Shown: positions 17,519 to 26,213 of the stretch, piece by piece
Layout: each line of letters begins with the position of its first letter
How positions within the stretch are numbered: the stretch's first letter is position 1
From: an uncultured Anaeroplasmataceae bacterium
GTDB lineage: Bacteria; Bacillota_I; Bacilli_A; Acholeplasmatales; Anaeroplasmataceae
Direction of reading: 5' to 3'
DNA: 64,000 bases
Assembly: GCA_910584005.1 (NCBI GenBank)
Contig: CAJTXR010000001.1
Span: 430,927 to 494,926 of the forward strand
Position numbers and translations under genes: made by a program
The notes under the pieces: generated by a model
Databases searched by the model: none
Told to the model about the DNA's origin: nothing
What the model saw: the letters and a program-made list of their open reading frames with translations, nothing else

Positions 17519-19276
17519 TTAATCTTCAAGTAAATTTTCTAATTCTGTAACCAAATCTTCTAACCGATGAACAACAGCCATAAAAGCATCTGTCTTCGTT
17601 AAATCTACTCCTGCTTTTCGCACAATATCAACAGGATAAGCAGACCCTCCCATGGAAAGCATTTCTAAATAGGAATTTAGATTTTTAGGATTCTTTTTTA
17701 CCTCTTCATAAATCGCTAAGCTAGCAGCAAAACTAGTAGCATATTGATAAACATAAAAAGGGGTATGGAAAAAGTGTGGGATATAAGCCCAAACCATATT
17801 CTTGTAAGGTTCATCTTTTAAATCAATACCATAATAATCTTGATATAATTCTGTCATAATCCCACTTAAAGCCTCTGCTGTAATTGGTTTCTTATCCTCC
17901 ACCATTTTATGAGCTAAATATTCATAGTTTGCAAATAATGTTTGACGATAAAAGGTCGCAATAATATTATCAATTGCCTGTTGTAAAACAACAATTTTTT
18001 CTTCTTTACTATTAGAATGCTGCATCACATAATCTAAGAATAATTGTTCATTAAAGGTTGATGCAATTTCAGCAACAAAAATTGTATAATTTGCATTTAC
18101 TTCATCTTGGTGCTCGTTTGCATATAAGGTATGAATCGAATGTCCTGCCTCATGAGCTACAGTAAAAGCACTTTCTAAATTATCATTATGATTTAATAAT
18201 ATAAATGTACCTTCTTTATATAATCCTGTAGAATAAGCACCTGTCCGCTTTCCATCCTTCGTGTATACAGACACTCTTCCATCTTCTAAGGCCTTACAAG
18301 CATGGGCATAATAGTCCTCTCCTAAGGATTTACAAGCATCTAAAACCATATCTTTTGCTACTTCATATGTATAAGTTTCCTTGCTTTTTGCAAAACTTAA
18401 GAATCGATCATAGGTATGTAATGTGTCTAATTTAAAATACTTTTTGCGTAAAGCATAATATCGCTTTAAAGGAGTATTATGCATTCTTGCAGTATCAATT
18501 AATGATAAGAATACTTCCTTTGGTATTGCATTGTAATATAATTGACTTTCTAATATTGAATTATATCCCCGATTTTTTACCTCAGCAAACTCAGATTGCA
18601 TAATTCCATCATAGATTCCTGCAAAAGTATTTTTATGCTGGTCATAAAATTTATAAATCGCTTCAAATACAATTCTTCTATCTTCTTGATTAGAAAGAAG
18701 TTCCAAATAATATCTAAAATTAGAATCATTTATAGATAACTTCTCTTTAGTAGAAAGTTCAACTTCAACACTTTCTCGATCAGAAACAGCAAGTTTATCA
18801 TATAAACGATTAAATCCACCTGTTGCTTCACCATAATTGGCCATCAATTTTTCACTTTTCGCATCTAAATAAAAATCACGACTTCTAAATAATTGATCCA
18901 TTTTAAACTGATATTTTTTTAGTTTATCATTTTTAAGATATTGCATAACTTGATTTTTATCATTTGCTAAAATTTCTGGACTAATAAAAGCTGTTTTACT
19001 TAAAAGTTCATTAAAAAGTTGATAAACCTTTTGATAATCCTCACTAGCCTTACTATCCTTTTGATTTAAATCAAATTTCATAGAGGCATAACAAAATAAT
19101 CTTTCAATTCGTTCATCAATTTTCTTCATGACACGCTCATAAGCAAGCATTCCCTCTAATGAATGAAGCTTTCCTTTTAATTGTTCTGCTTCTATAATAT
19201 CATTGGGAAAATCATTTAATTCTTTTACAAAATCCTCATATTTTTTATAAATAAGTTCTAAATTCCATTCTTTCAT
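17519..19276 (-). CDS. pepF: Oligoendopeptidase F, M3 family
   Basis: Cytoplasmic zinc metallopeptidase that degrades 7-17 residue peptides. 585 residues with the HEAGHSIH zinc motif near residue 380 and the third-ligand region EIASTFNEQ about 30 residues later; N-terminal PepF helical domain precedes it. No signal peptide. Upstream GGAGGAATC supports the start. Transcribed with the TcdA-patatin fusion gene. Confidence 0.93.
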   Translation of the reverse strand: MKEWNLELIYKKYEDFVKELNDFPNDIIEAEQLKGKLHSLEGMLAYERVMKKIDERIERLFCYASMKFDLNQKDSKASEDYQKVYQLFNELLSKTAFISPEILANDKNQVMQYLKNDKLKKYQFKMDQLFRSRDFYLDAKSEKLMANYGEATGGFNRLYDKLAVSDRESVEVELSTKEKLSINDSNFRYYLELLSNQEDRRIVFEAIYKFYDQHKNTFAGIYDGIMQSEFAEVKNRGYNSILESQLYYNAIPKEVFLSLIDTARMHNTPLKRYYALRKKYFKLDTLHTYDRFLSFAKSKETYTYEVAKDMVLDACKSLGEDYYAHACKALEDGRVSVYTKDGKRTGAYSTGLYKEGTFILLNHNDNLESAFTVAHEAGHSIHTLYANEHQDEVNANYTIFVAEIASTFNEQLFLDYVMQHSNSKEEKIVVLQQAIDNIIATFYRQTLFANYEYLAHKMVEDKKPITAEALSGIMTELYQDYYGIDLKDEPYKNMVWAYIPHFFHTPFYVYQYATSFAASLAIYEEVKKNPKNLNSYLEMLSMGGSAYPVDIVRKAGVDLTKTDAFMAVVHRLEDLVTELENLLED

Positions 19277-19341
19277 ACTTGATTCCTCCTAAACATATAC
19301 TATTATTTTACAATAAAACTCGATAAAAATAAAGAAAATGC

Positions 19342-19370
19342 TTTATATTTTCTTTATTTAAAGATATAAT
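19342..19370 (+). promoter_or_regulatory. Promoter of tmcAL
   Basis: TTTATA (19342-19347), 17 bp spacer, TATAAT (19365-19370), 18 bp before the ATG, leaving a very short leader with GGTGA. Confidence 0.6.
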
Positions 19371-19387
19371 GACTTTTAGGTGATACC

Positions 19388-20482
19388 ATGAAAATTGTAG
19401 GAACAATTGTAGAATATAATCCCTTACATAACGGACATATCTACGCTTTAAATGAAATAAAAAAACAAAGTCAGGCTGATCTTCTCGTTGTAGTTTTATC
19501 TGGGAATTGTACAATGCGAGGAGATATCTCTATATTTGATAAATTTGAAAAAACAAAACAAGCTCTAATAGCTTCTATTGATATTGTAATCGAACTCCCT
19601 TTTGTTTGTGCAGTGCAAAACAGTGATGGTTTTGCAAAAAATGCCATTGATCAACTCCATCTAGCTGGCGTTCAAGAAATTTGGATTGGATCAGAAACAA
19701 ATCAACCTGCCCTATATGAAGAATACTACAATATATGGGTAAAGGATGAAACTCAAATTGCAATCAAAAATTTAGTAAATCAAGGGAAGTCCTATAAGGA
19801 AGCAACAGCTAAAGTAATTCATTTACCAAGCAATGATTTATTAGGTTTTTGTTATTACAAGGCGATAAGAGAAGCTAAATATGAGATAAAGTTATATACA
19901 ATTCAAAGAATTGGGAATTTTAATTCTTTAGAAGCAAATCAATTTGCCTCTGCTTACGCAATACGTTCTGATTTATCCTTAATGAAATCTTATTGTCCTT
20001 CGTTTGTAAATCCCAAACAAATCAGAAAAACAGAACTCTTCTTTTATTTTTTAAAATATAAAATTTTAAGTACTTCCCTTACTGAGCTTAGAACTATTTT
20101 TTTTGTAGATGAGGGAATAGAACATCGCTTACTCCATATTGATTCTTTTAATTGTTTAGAAGAATATATCAATTACTTATCGACAAAGCGGTACACAAAA
20201 AGTCGAATTCAACGAATGCTTCTATATATTTTGTTTAATATTACAAAAGATAGAATGTCTTCTCTACCAGAATATAAAATGTTAAGAGTTTTAGGCTATT
20301 CAGATAAAGGCAAAAAATATCTAAATCAAATTAAAAAAACACAAAAAATATATACAAATATAAAAGAAGGAATTCATCCTGTATTAGATATCGAACTTAA
20401 AATTACAAAAATCATCGATATTCTTTATGCTTCTTCTACTTTTAAAAACGAGCAAGGAAAACCAATAGAATATAAAAAATAA
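19388..20482 (+). CDS. tmcAL: tRNA(Met) cytidine acetate ligase
   Basis: Known family function: forms N4-acetylcytidine at the wobble position of elongator tRNA-Met from acetate and ATP (YlbM/TmcAL). 364 residues. The nucleotidyltransferase signature EYNPLHNGHIYAL (HxGH type) at 9-21 and SGNCTMRGDISIFDKFEK follow the family pattern closely; FNSLEANQFASAYAIR is the second conserved block. Slightly shorter than Bacillus homologues. Monocistronic: own promoter, strong bidirectional terminator behind it. Confidence 0.9.
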   Translation: MKIVGTIVEYNPLHNGHIYALNEIKKQSQADLLVVVLSGNCTMRGDISIFDKFEKTKQALIASIDIVIELPFVCAVQNSDGFAKNAIDQLHLAGVQEIWIGSETNQPALYEEYYNIWVKDETQIAIKNLVNQGKSYKEATAKVIHLPSNDLLGFCYYKAIREAKYEIKLYTIQRIGNFNSLEANQFASAYAIRSDLSLMKSYCPSFVNPKQIRKTELFFYFLKYKILSTSLTELRTIFFVDEGIEHRLLHIDSFNCLEEYINYLSTKRYTKSRIQRMLLYILFNITKDRMSSLPEYKMLRVLGYSDKGKKYLNQIKKTQKIYTNIKEGIHPVLDIELKITKIIDILYASSTFKNEQGKPIEYKK

Positions 20483-20520
20483 ACCCATAAAAAAGGACTG
20501 TAAATTTTGAAACGAGCGAA

Positions 20521-20558
20521 ATAAAAGCACTTTATCTAAACCAATAAAGTGCTTTTAT
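20521..20558. terminator. Bidirectional terminator between tmcAL and the 20558 gene
   Basis: Perfect 15 bp stem ATAAAAGCACTTTAT (20521-20535)/ATAAAGTGCTTTTAT (20544-20558), 8 nt loop. The T-rich arms provide U-tracts in either direction. Confidence 0.85.
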
Positions 20559-20950
20559 TATAATCCTAAAATATAGAAACCATTATATTCAATATCTTGT
20601 TTCAGCCAATCTACAAGCATCATGTAATCATTAGGTTTTTTATTTTCAATCTTTTCTAGAATTTCTCTTAATTGATCTGGTGAATAATAATTTATCCCAA
20701 ATTCATCCATAGGTCCAACCTTTAAATTATTATAAACTCCGCCATTAAAAATATCTTGATAATTTGAAATAAACACGTCAATATCATCAACAAATATGTA
20801 TAATGAATCCTCCTGCCAATGCTTAATAGAGTTGATTGAAATTATTTTTTTTGTTTTTGTTTCAGGTTTTAATTTACAATACTGAAACTCTATAAATGCA
20901 CTTCCTCCAAAATTTTTCCTCATTTCTTGATTTTCAAAGCGGTAAAACAT
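20558..20950 (-). CDS. Hypothetical protein
   Basis: 130 residues, acidic, no signal peptide or membrane segment; good GGAGG site before the ATG. I do not recognise a family with confidence. The alternating strands (ALFIEFQ-like, IFVDDIDVF) and the acidic, tyrosine-rich C-terminus are reminiscent of small contact-dependent or polymorphic-toxin immunity proteins, but no toxin gene is adjacent, so this is weak. It stands alone next to a 467 bp structured non-coding stretch, an arrangement that fits an orphan accessory gene. Confidence 0.6.
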   Translation of the reverse strand: MFYRFENQEMRKNFGGSAFIEFQYCKLKPETKTKKIISINSIKHWQEDSLYIFVDDIDVFISNYQDIFNGGVYNNLKVGPMDEFGINYYSPDQLREILEKIENKKPNDYMMLVDWLKQDIEYNGFYILGL

Positions 20951-21037
20951 TGAAATTGAACCTCCTTAAATTTTTATAGTATTGTAACACAACTTTTTTG
21001 TGGATGCAAGTAATACGCATCACTTTAGCATTTAGAT

Positions 21038-21077
21038 GTGTACTTGTTTAATACAAGTGGTGTCAAAACAAGTACAC
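21038..21077. repeat. Inverted repeat GTGTACTTGTTT/AAACAAGTACAC
   Basis: Perfect 12 bp arms (21038-21049, 21066-21077) around a 16 nt loop that itself contains a CAAGT able to pair alternatively with ACTTG of the left arm. No U-tract follows, so it is not a simple terminator. Confidence 0.7.
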
Positions 21078-21108
21078 ACCAAACAAACTAAACTCTGTTA
21101 AAATAGAT

Positions 21109-21154
21109 AAAAAGTGGAGTGCTTCCAAGAGCGTAATGCACCCCCACTTTTTAC
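21109..21154. terminator. Terminator-like hairpin in the non-coding block
   Basis: AAAAAGTGG (21109-21117) pairs with CCACTTTTT (21144-21152), extended inward by GTGC/GCAC. T5 on each side makes it usable in both directions. No coding gene ends here, so it may end a non-coding transcript. Confidence 0.5.
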
Positions 21155-21180
21155 TGTATATGTAGCTAATTTATTCCATG

Positions 21181-21315
21181 GTGTACTTGACATGAGTCCC
21201 TGGAATGAGTTTTTTCATTTTGTTGGATAAAGGCAAAGAAACGAAAAAGAAAAAACATTTTACTTGCTGCTTGGCCTTTTTAGATTATGTTTTCATTCCT
21301 TCTCATGTCAAGTAC
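21181..21315. ncRNA. Long foldback, candidate structured small RNA or foldback element
   Basis: A 14 bp perfect outer stem GTACTTGACATGAG/CTCATGTCAAGTAC (21183-21196/21302-21315), an asymmetric internal loop (5 versus 2 nt), a second 7 bp stem GGAATGA/TCATTCC (21202-21208/21293-21299) and an inner AAAGGC.AA/TTGGCCTTT pairing. The rod shape of about 135 nt with internal loops recalls 6S RNA in general outline, but I cannot match a 6S consensus. On the minus strand TTGACA-N18-TAATCT overlaps the arm and could be a promoter. Strand unresolved. Confidence 0.35.
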
Positions 21316-21340
21316 CTTTCACGGCATAAAGTAGTCACAA

Positions 21341-21368
21341 GAAAAAGAACTCTTTAGTTTAGAGTTCT
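21341..21368 (-). terminator. Terminator of the MATE-Nudix operon
   Basis: AGAACTCT (21346-21353)/AGAGTTCT (21361-21368), 7 nt loop, followed on the minus strand by TTTTTC. An outer AGTCAC/GTGACT pairing (21333-21338/21406-21411) encloses it. Confidence 0.6.
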
Positions 21369-21417
21369 AAGTTCTCTTTAATTATTCCGCTAGTATCAAA
21401 CTCCCGTGACTAAGGGG

Positions 21418-21948
21418 TTATTTTTCTTCTTTAAGAAGTAAATAGGTTTGAATTGCACAGATGGTTTTGGCATCTTTAATCTGCCCTGAACGTATCATGG
21501 AAAGAACTTCTTTAAAATCAATCCAGTATGCCTCTATATTTTCATCAATATCCAAATGAAGTTTAGATGGATGATAAGTAGAAACATAATAAAGGTATAT
21601 TTTTTCATCTGAGTATCCGCAGGTTGGATAAATTGTAGTCAAAGGATAAATCTCATCCGCACAATACCCTGTTTCTTCTTCAAATTCTCTTTTGGCTGCT
21701 TCTAATGGATTTTCATTTGGTTCAAGTTTCCCAGCTGGAATTTCATACAATTCCTCATTATAAGCATAACGATATTGCTGAATTAGTAACACTTTTTGAT
21801 CAGTAGAGATACATAAAATACCTGCCCCACCAGAGTGTCTTACGATTTCACGATAAGCAAAAACACCATTATCACATTCTACTTGATCTAATTCAACCCT
21901 TAATATACGACCATTATATATGATCTTTCGATTTAGGAATTTCTCCAT
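21418..21948 (-). CDS. Nudix hydrolase, ADP-ribose pyrophosphatase type
   Basis: 176 residues with a complete Nudix box from GKLEPNENPLEAAKREF to EEETGY, preceded by EIPAG, the substrate-loop signature of NudF-type ADP-ribose pyrophosphatases that give AMP and ribose 5-phosphate. The start lies 35 bp inside the MATE gene in another frame, so translation is probably coupled. Ends before a hairpin terminator in the structured intergenic block. Confidence 0.9.
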   Translation of the reverse strand: MEKFLNRKIIYNGRILRVELDQVECDNGVFAYREIVRHSGGAGILCISTDQKVLLIQQYRYAYNEELYEIPAGKLEPNENPLEAAKREFEEETGYCADEIYPLTTIYPTCGYSDEKIYLYYVSTYHPSKLHLDIDENIEAYWIDFKEVLSMIRSGQIKDAKTICAIQTYLLLKEEK

Positions 21949-23536
21949 TCAAATCCTCCTCAGTAACCTTTTCTTTCCTTACTTCTTTATCTTCTTCTAT
22001 AGGCAATTCTTGAGTGAATGCTACTCCTACAAAAGAATCATTTAATTTCATTCCATTATACCCTTTTTTCTTAATTTGAACAAGAAAGATTGCAAAAAAG
22101 ACAAGACTCATAATTGCAATACAAATATTTGATATTCCCATAGATAATCCTGCACATTCCACACCCAACTGAGGAAAACCATATAATAGAATTAACAAAA
22201 TTGGAATTCTAAAAACAAAAGCTCTAGAAATATTGATAATCATAGTCAATTTTGTTTTCCCAAAACCGTACAGAACACCAAGTACAGCACCATTAATTGC
22301 TAAAGAGGGAATAGACCATGAATCATAATTATGGATTTGCTTTACATACCCTTTAAATTCTTCAGCACGTTTTAATGTTTCCTCAATGTTTTCAGTCCCT
22401 ACTGCTTCTTTTTGACTATATAATCCGATGAGAGCATCTTGAAAAATAAACCGAATTAAAACCCAAAAAATAATACCTAATATGGTTGACATAACAAAAC
22501 TTTTTAAAAAGCATTCAATTGCCCGTTTTAAATTTTTATTCCCTAAATTTTGGGAAACAATGGTTGATTCAGCCTCTTCAAAAGAATTTAGAGGTGTCGT
22601 TGCTAGACCATTTAAATTATTAGAAACGGCTAACGCACCAACAACTAATCCTGCAGAGGCCTCTACTTGTGCTAAAGCAACTGGATCATGTATATCAATT
22701 TGTGCTTTCAATATTTCTAAATACCGAGCTCCAAAAATGGAATTAATCGCAACTTTACCAAAAGAGAATACGAATTTGCCGATGAAAATGGGAACTGACA
22801 TAACTAAAATAGGCTTAACATATTTCCAAGAAATGCTAAATTGCTTGATACTAATTCTAAAGATATTATTTTTACGCATCATTTCTATTCCTAAAATAAT
22901 GAAGAGAACAATTTGAGCAATCAAGGTTGCAAAAGCAATCCATATGACATTATCCACATGAAGACCAAAAACAAATATGATATTTAATAAAAGTTTTACT
23001 GCCATAGATAATATATTTAAATAAAAGATAGATTTCGTATTTCCCTTAGCCTTTTGTAAGGCAATAAACACATTATTAAACGCAACAAATATCAGTTCAA
23101 TAATTTGTATAATGAAATATCCAGTAGCTGCAGAGGCTTGAGCACTAGATATACCAGATAATTTACATATAGGATATGCAAGAGGAATACATACAACAGC
23201 CAAAACGCCAACAACAAGTAACGCTAAAGTCACCAACACATTCGCATTTTTTCTTGCTTGATCGTATTCTCCAGAACCAAAATATCTTGCTACAATAATG
23301 GCCCCTCCTGCCGCAAGACCAGAGCCAAAACTAGACAATAAGTTCTTGATTTGGGATAAGGCAGCAACTGAAGATATAGAATCTGTAGAAATTTCATTTG
23401 CGAAAATTGTATCTAACAAACTATAAATTGAATTAAATAAATTATATACAAAAAGTGGAGCACATATCGCAATAATAACTTTCCACATATTTCCATTCAA
23501 TATCTTTTCTCTTCTTTTTTCATCTAATCTTGCCAT
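21914..23536 (-). CDS. MATE-family efflux transporter
   Basis: 540-residue membrane protein with about 12 predicted helices in two homologous halves, N-terminal MWKVIIAICAPLFVYNLFNSIY and the second-half repeat beginning near residue 240 (YVKPILVMSVPIF). This is the MOP/MATE fold: cation-coupled export of cationic drugs or metabolites. An unusual acidic/charged cytoplasmic tail of about 40 residues (EEDKEVRKEKVTEEDL) is not typical. Good GGAGG site. A polar insertion near residue 370-400 (EETLKRAEEF) is also longer than in standard MATEs. Cotranscribed with the Nudix gene; substrate unknown. Confidence 0.88.
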   Translation of the reverse strand: MARLDEKRREKILNGNMWKVIIAICAPLFVYNLFNSIYSLLDTIFANEISTDSISSVAALSQIKNLLSSFGSGLAAGGAIIVARYFGSGEYDQARKNANVLVTLALLVVGVLAVVCIPLAYPICKLSGISSAQASAATGYFIIQIIELIFVAFNNVFIALQKAKGNTKSIFYLNILSMAVKLLLNIIFVFGLHVDNVIWIAFATLIAQIVLFIILGIEMMRKNNIFRISIKQFSISWKYVKPILVMSVPIFIGKFVFSFGKVAINSIFGARYLEILKAQIDIHDPVALAQVEASAGLVVGALAVSNNLNGLATTPLNSFEEAESTIVSQNLGNKNLKRAIECFLKSFVMSTILGIIFWVLIRFIFQDALIGLYSQKEAVGTENIEETLKRAEEFKGYVKQIHNYDSWSIPSLAINGAVLGVLYGFGKTKLTMIINISRAFVFRIPILLILLYGFPQLGVECAGLSMGISNICIAIMSLVFFAIFLVQIKKKGYNGMKLNDSFVGVAFTQELPIEEDKEVRKEKVTEEDLNGEIPKSKDHI

Positions 23537-23631
23537 AATGTCCCTCCTCTTTTCTATTCCTTATAGATTATACGCTTTCTTTATTCATTTGTTCGGCAAA
23601 ATTAACACAATTTTTACAAGATATCCTTGCT

Positions 23632-23647
23632 GAGAAAACGTTTTCAA
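23632..23647. promoter_or_regulatory. cre-like palindrome GAAAACGTTTTC upstream of the antiporter gene
   Basis: Perfect 12 bp palindrome (23634-23645). Read as AGAAAACGTTTTCA it matches the Bacillus catabolite responsive element TGNAANCGNWNNCA at all but the first position. About 60 bp upstream of the GTG start, in or near the promoter. CcpA or another LacI-family regulator is the likely binder if real. Confidence 0.4.
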
Positions 23648-23704
23648 GAGTTAAGAAGTTAAAATAGTGATAAAATAAGTTTTGTACTTATTTGGGAAGG
23701 AATA

Positions 23705-24988
23705 GTGAGTATTATGTTTTTAGAAGCAACAAAGAGCATCGCTGCATTTGAGGTTTTACTTCCTTTAGCTCTTATTTTAGTTTTATCTAAACTCCTTAGT
23801 ATAGGATTTAGAAAAATTGGATTACCTCAAGTTGTTGGCATGTTATTAACTGGTGTACTACTCGGATTAATTACATTAATTCCAGGGGAACCTATATTTA
23901 ATACTACTGCCATGTCAGGAATATCTTTTATAGCTGAAATCGGTGTTATATTGATTATGTTTTCAGCGGGTTTGGAAACAGATTTAAAGCAGATTAAAGC
24001 TACTGGAGTCGCCGCAATCATTATTACTTTGCTTGGTGTAATTGTTCCTTTAGGGCTTGGATTTTTAACTGCAGGGATATTACCTGGCGGGTTTGGAAAA
24101 GACTATATTTTTCGGAATCTTTTTTATGGTGTAATTTTAACTGCCACATCCGTTTCTGTTACCGTAGCAACTTTAAAAGAATTAGGTAAATTAAATTCAA
24201 AAATTGGAACTGCCATCGTTTCAGCAGCTATTCTAGATGATATATTAGGTGTTATCATATTATCTGTAGTTGTATCTTTAGATGAAGCGATTCTTCATGC
24301 TTCTACTTCTGTAGGTATGGACATCTTTATGGTTTTTGTAAAAACAATTGGGTTCTTCATCTTTGCGATTGCATTAGGAATTTCAATTCGATTAATTTTT
24401 AAATTATTAAGCAAAAAATATGGACATCACCGAAGATTACCTATCTTTGGGATTGCGTTAGCTTTCTTCTTTTCCTATGCAGCAGAACAGTGGTTCTCCA
24501 TTGCGGATATTACAGGAGCATTTTTTGCAGGATTAATGTTGTCGGGTGGAAAAGATTCAGAATATATCGAACGACGAACAGATATTGCCTCTTATATGCT
24601 TTTTACTCCAGTATTTTTTGCTAAAGTTGGTTTGACAAGTTTATCTAGCTTCAGCTCTATTGATTCAACCTTCATTTTATTTGGCATCTTATTTATTTTA
24701 GTTGGTATTGTAGGCAAATTACTTGGGTGTGGATTTGGAGCTAAAATTACAGGGTATGGGTTTAAAGATTCTTACCGATGTGGTCTTGGAATGATGTGTC
24801 GTGCTGAAGTATGCTTAATCTGTGCAAATAAAGGAATTTCTGCAGGAATTATTTCTGCATCCATTCAACCTTTCATTTTAGTATTAATTCTAATTACTTC
24901 ATTCATTACCCCTGTTTTATTAAAACATAGTTATAAGAATGAGATTCCTCAAGAATTAAATCATGATATTGTAAATGAAATAAATTAA
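23705..24988 (+). CDS. Cation:proton antiporter, CPA2/Kef type
   Basis: 427-residue integral membrane protein with about 12-13 helices and no cytoplasmic RCK/TrkA domain. GLPQVVGMLLTGVLLG at 40-55 is the Na_H_exchanger family signature, and the discontinuous-helix motif region LDDILGVIILS near residue 180 carries the paired acidic residues for ion binding. Expected to exchange Na+ or K+ for protons. GTG start with GGAAGG 5 nt upstream; an ATG three codons later is possible. Own terminator follows. Confidence 0.88.
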   Translation: MSIMFLEATKSIAAFEVLLPLALILVLSKLLSIGFRKIGLPQVVGMLLTGVLLGLITLIPGEPIFNTTAMSGISFIAEIGVILIMFSAGLETDLKQIKATGVAAIIITLLGVIVPLGLGFLTAGILPGGFGKDYIFRNLFYGVILTATSVSVTVATLKELGKLNSKIGTAIVSAAILDDILGVIILSVVVSLDEAILHASTSVGMDIFMVFVKTIGFFIFAIALGISIRLIFKLLSKKYGHHRRLPIFGIALAFFFSYAAEQWFSIADITGAFFAGLMLSGGKDSEYIERRTDIASYMLFTPVFFAKVGLTSLSSFSSIDSTFILFGILFILVGIVGKLLGCGFGAKITGYGFKDSYRCGLGMMCRAEVCLICANKGISAGIISASIQPFILVLILITSFITPVLLKHSYKNEIPQELNHDIVNEIN

Positions 24989-25015
24989 ACAGCCTCAAAT
25001 GAGGCTGTTTCTTTT
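24987..25015 (+). terminator. Terminator of the antiporter gene
   Basis: AAACAGCCTC (24987-24996)/GAGGCTGTTT (25001-25010), AAAT loop, then CTTTTT. The stem starts within the stop codon. The flanks also allow use from the opposite direction for the 25028 gene. Confidence 0.85.
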
Positions 25016-25027
25016 TATATGATTTTT

Positions 25028-25330
25028 TTACAATTTTAAAATATTGATATCTTCTATTTCCACAATAGGTATCACTACCGTATCATTTTCCATTCTCAAT
25101 TTCAATCCCAAATCACTAACCTCTTCTACAATTCCCTCTAAAGTTGTGGTTTTTGTATAAATTTCAGCAAGAACATGAATCCGATAATAAAGCATAGCTT
25201 CTATATCCTCTAAACGATGATGAGCTACTTTTTTGCGAATAACAGTTCGACTATCAAAAAAATCCTGATTTTCATTGCCATCTTTTTTATCTTGAACACT
25301 GTCAATAAATAGAGTTGGTTCATTTTCCAT
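25028..25330 (-). CDS. Hypothetical protein with C-terminal small beta-barrel-like segment
   Basis: 100 residues, start at 25330 (AAAGGTG upstream; a GTG at 25339 has no site). The N-terminal half is polar; the C-terminal half (TLEGIVEEVSDLGLKLRMEND) reads as a small beta-barrel of SH3/Sm-like type such as found in YolD-like or Hfq-like proteins. No family can be assigned. It is the last gene of the apt-to-trxB operon, 37 bp after trxB, so it may be a regulatory or RNA-binding accessory; this is speculation. Confidence 0.65.
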   Translation of the reverse strand: MENEPTLFIDSVQDKKDGNENQDFFDSRTVIRKKVAHHRLEDIEAMLYYRIHVLAEIYTKTTTLEGIVEEVSDLGLKLRMENDTVVIPIVEIEDINILKL

Positions 25331-25367
25331 TATAATCACCTTTACTACATCATATGTAAGAAAAGGA

Positions 25368-26213
25368 TTATTTATTCAATTGAAAATATTTTTGAATTGC
25401 TGTGGCACAAATTGCACCATCCGATACAGCCTTAGAAACCTGAAGTAATCCACCAACTAAATCGCCGATTGCATATAACCCTTGAATATTCGTTTCAAAA
25501 TTTTGATCAACGACAATCTTTGAGTCCTTCGTTTCGATTCCTAAATGCTTAGCAAAAGTATATCCAGATGCTTGACCTAACGCAATAAACAACCCATCCA
25601 CTGGATATTCTTTAGTTTCTGTTTGAATTGCAGTTAATCGTTCTTCGCCAATAATAGATTGAATCTTATCTGTAACGACCTTTATACTTTCATTAATTGT
25701 GACTTCTAAAGAAAGCCCATTGGTGAAAACCGTAATATCCTTACACATATTTTCTAAAACGGATAATTCATGAGCCATATAAGTTGAATTTCCTATAAGA
25801 CCAATTTTCTTTTTGCGGTAAAAGAAACCATCACAAGTTGCACAATAAGAAACATTAGAAAAAGGTTCAGCTAGAAAAAACCGATTTCTAGAGGTTCCAC
25901 ATGCAAGAACAACAAAATCAGCTCTATAAGTGTTTTGATCTGTAAGAACTGTAAAATCTTCTTCTTTCATGATTTCTACTACTTCTTCTGTAAGAATCTC
26001 TATCCCTAAATTTTTAGCTTGATTATACCCATTTTCTAATAATTCTTTCCCAGATATTTTTGTATAACCATAATAATTTTCAATAGAAGGTACCTTTTCT
26101 AAAGCTCCTCCATCTCGACCAATGACCATTACATCTAAGCCATATCGTTTTAAATATACTGCACAAGAAATTCCTGCTGGTCCCTTTCCAATTACAATGG
26201 CTTTATTTTTCAT
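25368..26213 (-). CDS. trxB: Thioredoxin reductase / NAD(P)H-flavin disulfide reductase
   Basis: FAD and NAD(P)H dependent reductase of thioredoxin. 281 residues from the ATG at 26213, shorter than the usual 305-320. FAD motif GKGPAG at 9-14, redox CATCDGFF near residue 130, NAD(P) motif region GLIGNSTYMA and the final FAD motif GLYAIGDLVGG are present. The NAD(P) motif is unusual in having GNSTYMA instead of GxGxxA, so cofactor choice may differ. Overlaps trxA by 11 bp, directly pairing enzyme and substrate. Confidence 0.88.
   Translation of the reverse strand: MKNKAIVIGKGPAGISCAVYLKRYGLDVMVIGRDGGALEKVPSIENYYGYTKISGKELLENGYNQAKNLGIEILTEEVVEIMKEEDFTVLTDQNTYRADFVVLACGTSRNRFFLAEPFSNVSYCATCDGFFYRKKKIGLIGNSTYMAHELSVLENMCKDITVFTNGLSLEVTINESIKVVTDKIQSIIGEERLTAIQTETKEYPVDGLFIALGQASGYTFAKHLGIETKDSKIVVDQNFETNIQGLYAIGDLVGGLLQVSKAVSDGAICATAIQKYFQLNK

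Larger units (their letters stand above)
20951..21417. other. 467 bp non-coding stretch rich in inverted repeats
   Basis: No plausible gene in any frame. It holds four nested or consecutive hairpins, described separately: 21038-21077, 21109-21154, 21181-21315 and 21333-21411. The motif GTGTACTTG and its complement recur in two of them. This could be one or more small structured RNAs, a small foldback (MITE-like) element, or both. Confidence 0.7.

Noticed and set aside
21181..21315. Firm 6S RNA call
   Set aside because: Only the general rod shape fits; I cannot match conserved positions, and the strand is not determined.
21038..21315. Insertion sequence with terminal inverted repeats
   Set aside because: No transposase frame and no flanking target duplication is visible; kept only as possible foldback element.
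22482..22916. Plus-strand frame of 144 codons inside the MATE gene
   Set aside because: Shadow frame of a hydrophobic protein gene; no ribosome-binding site.
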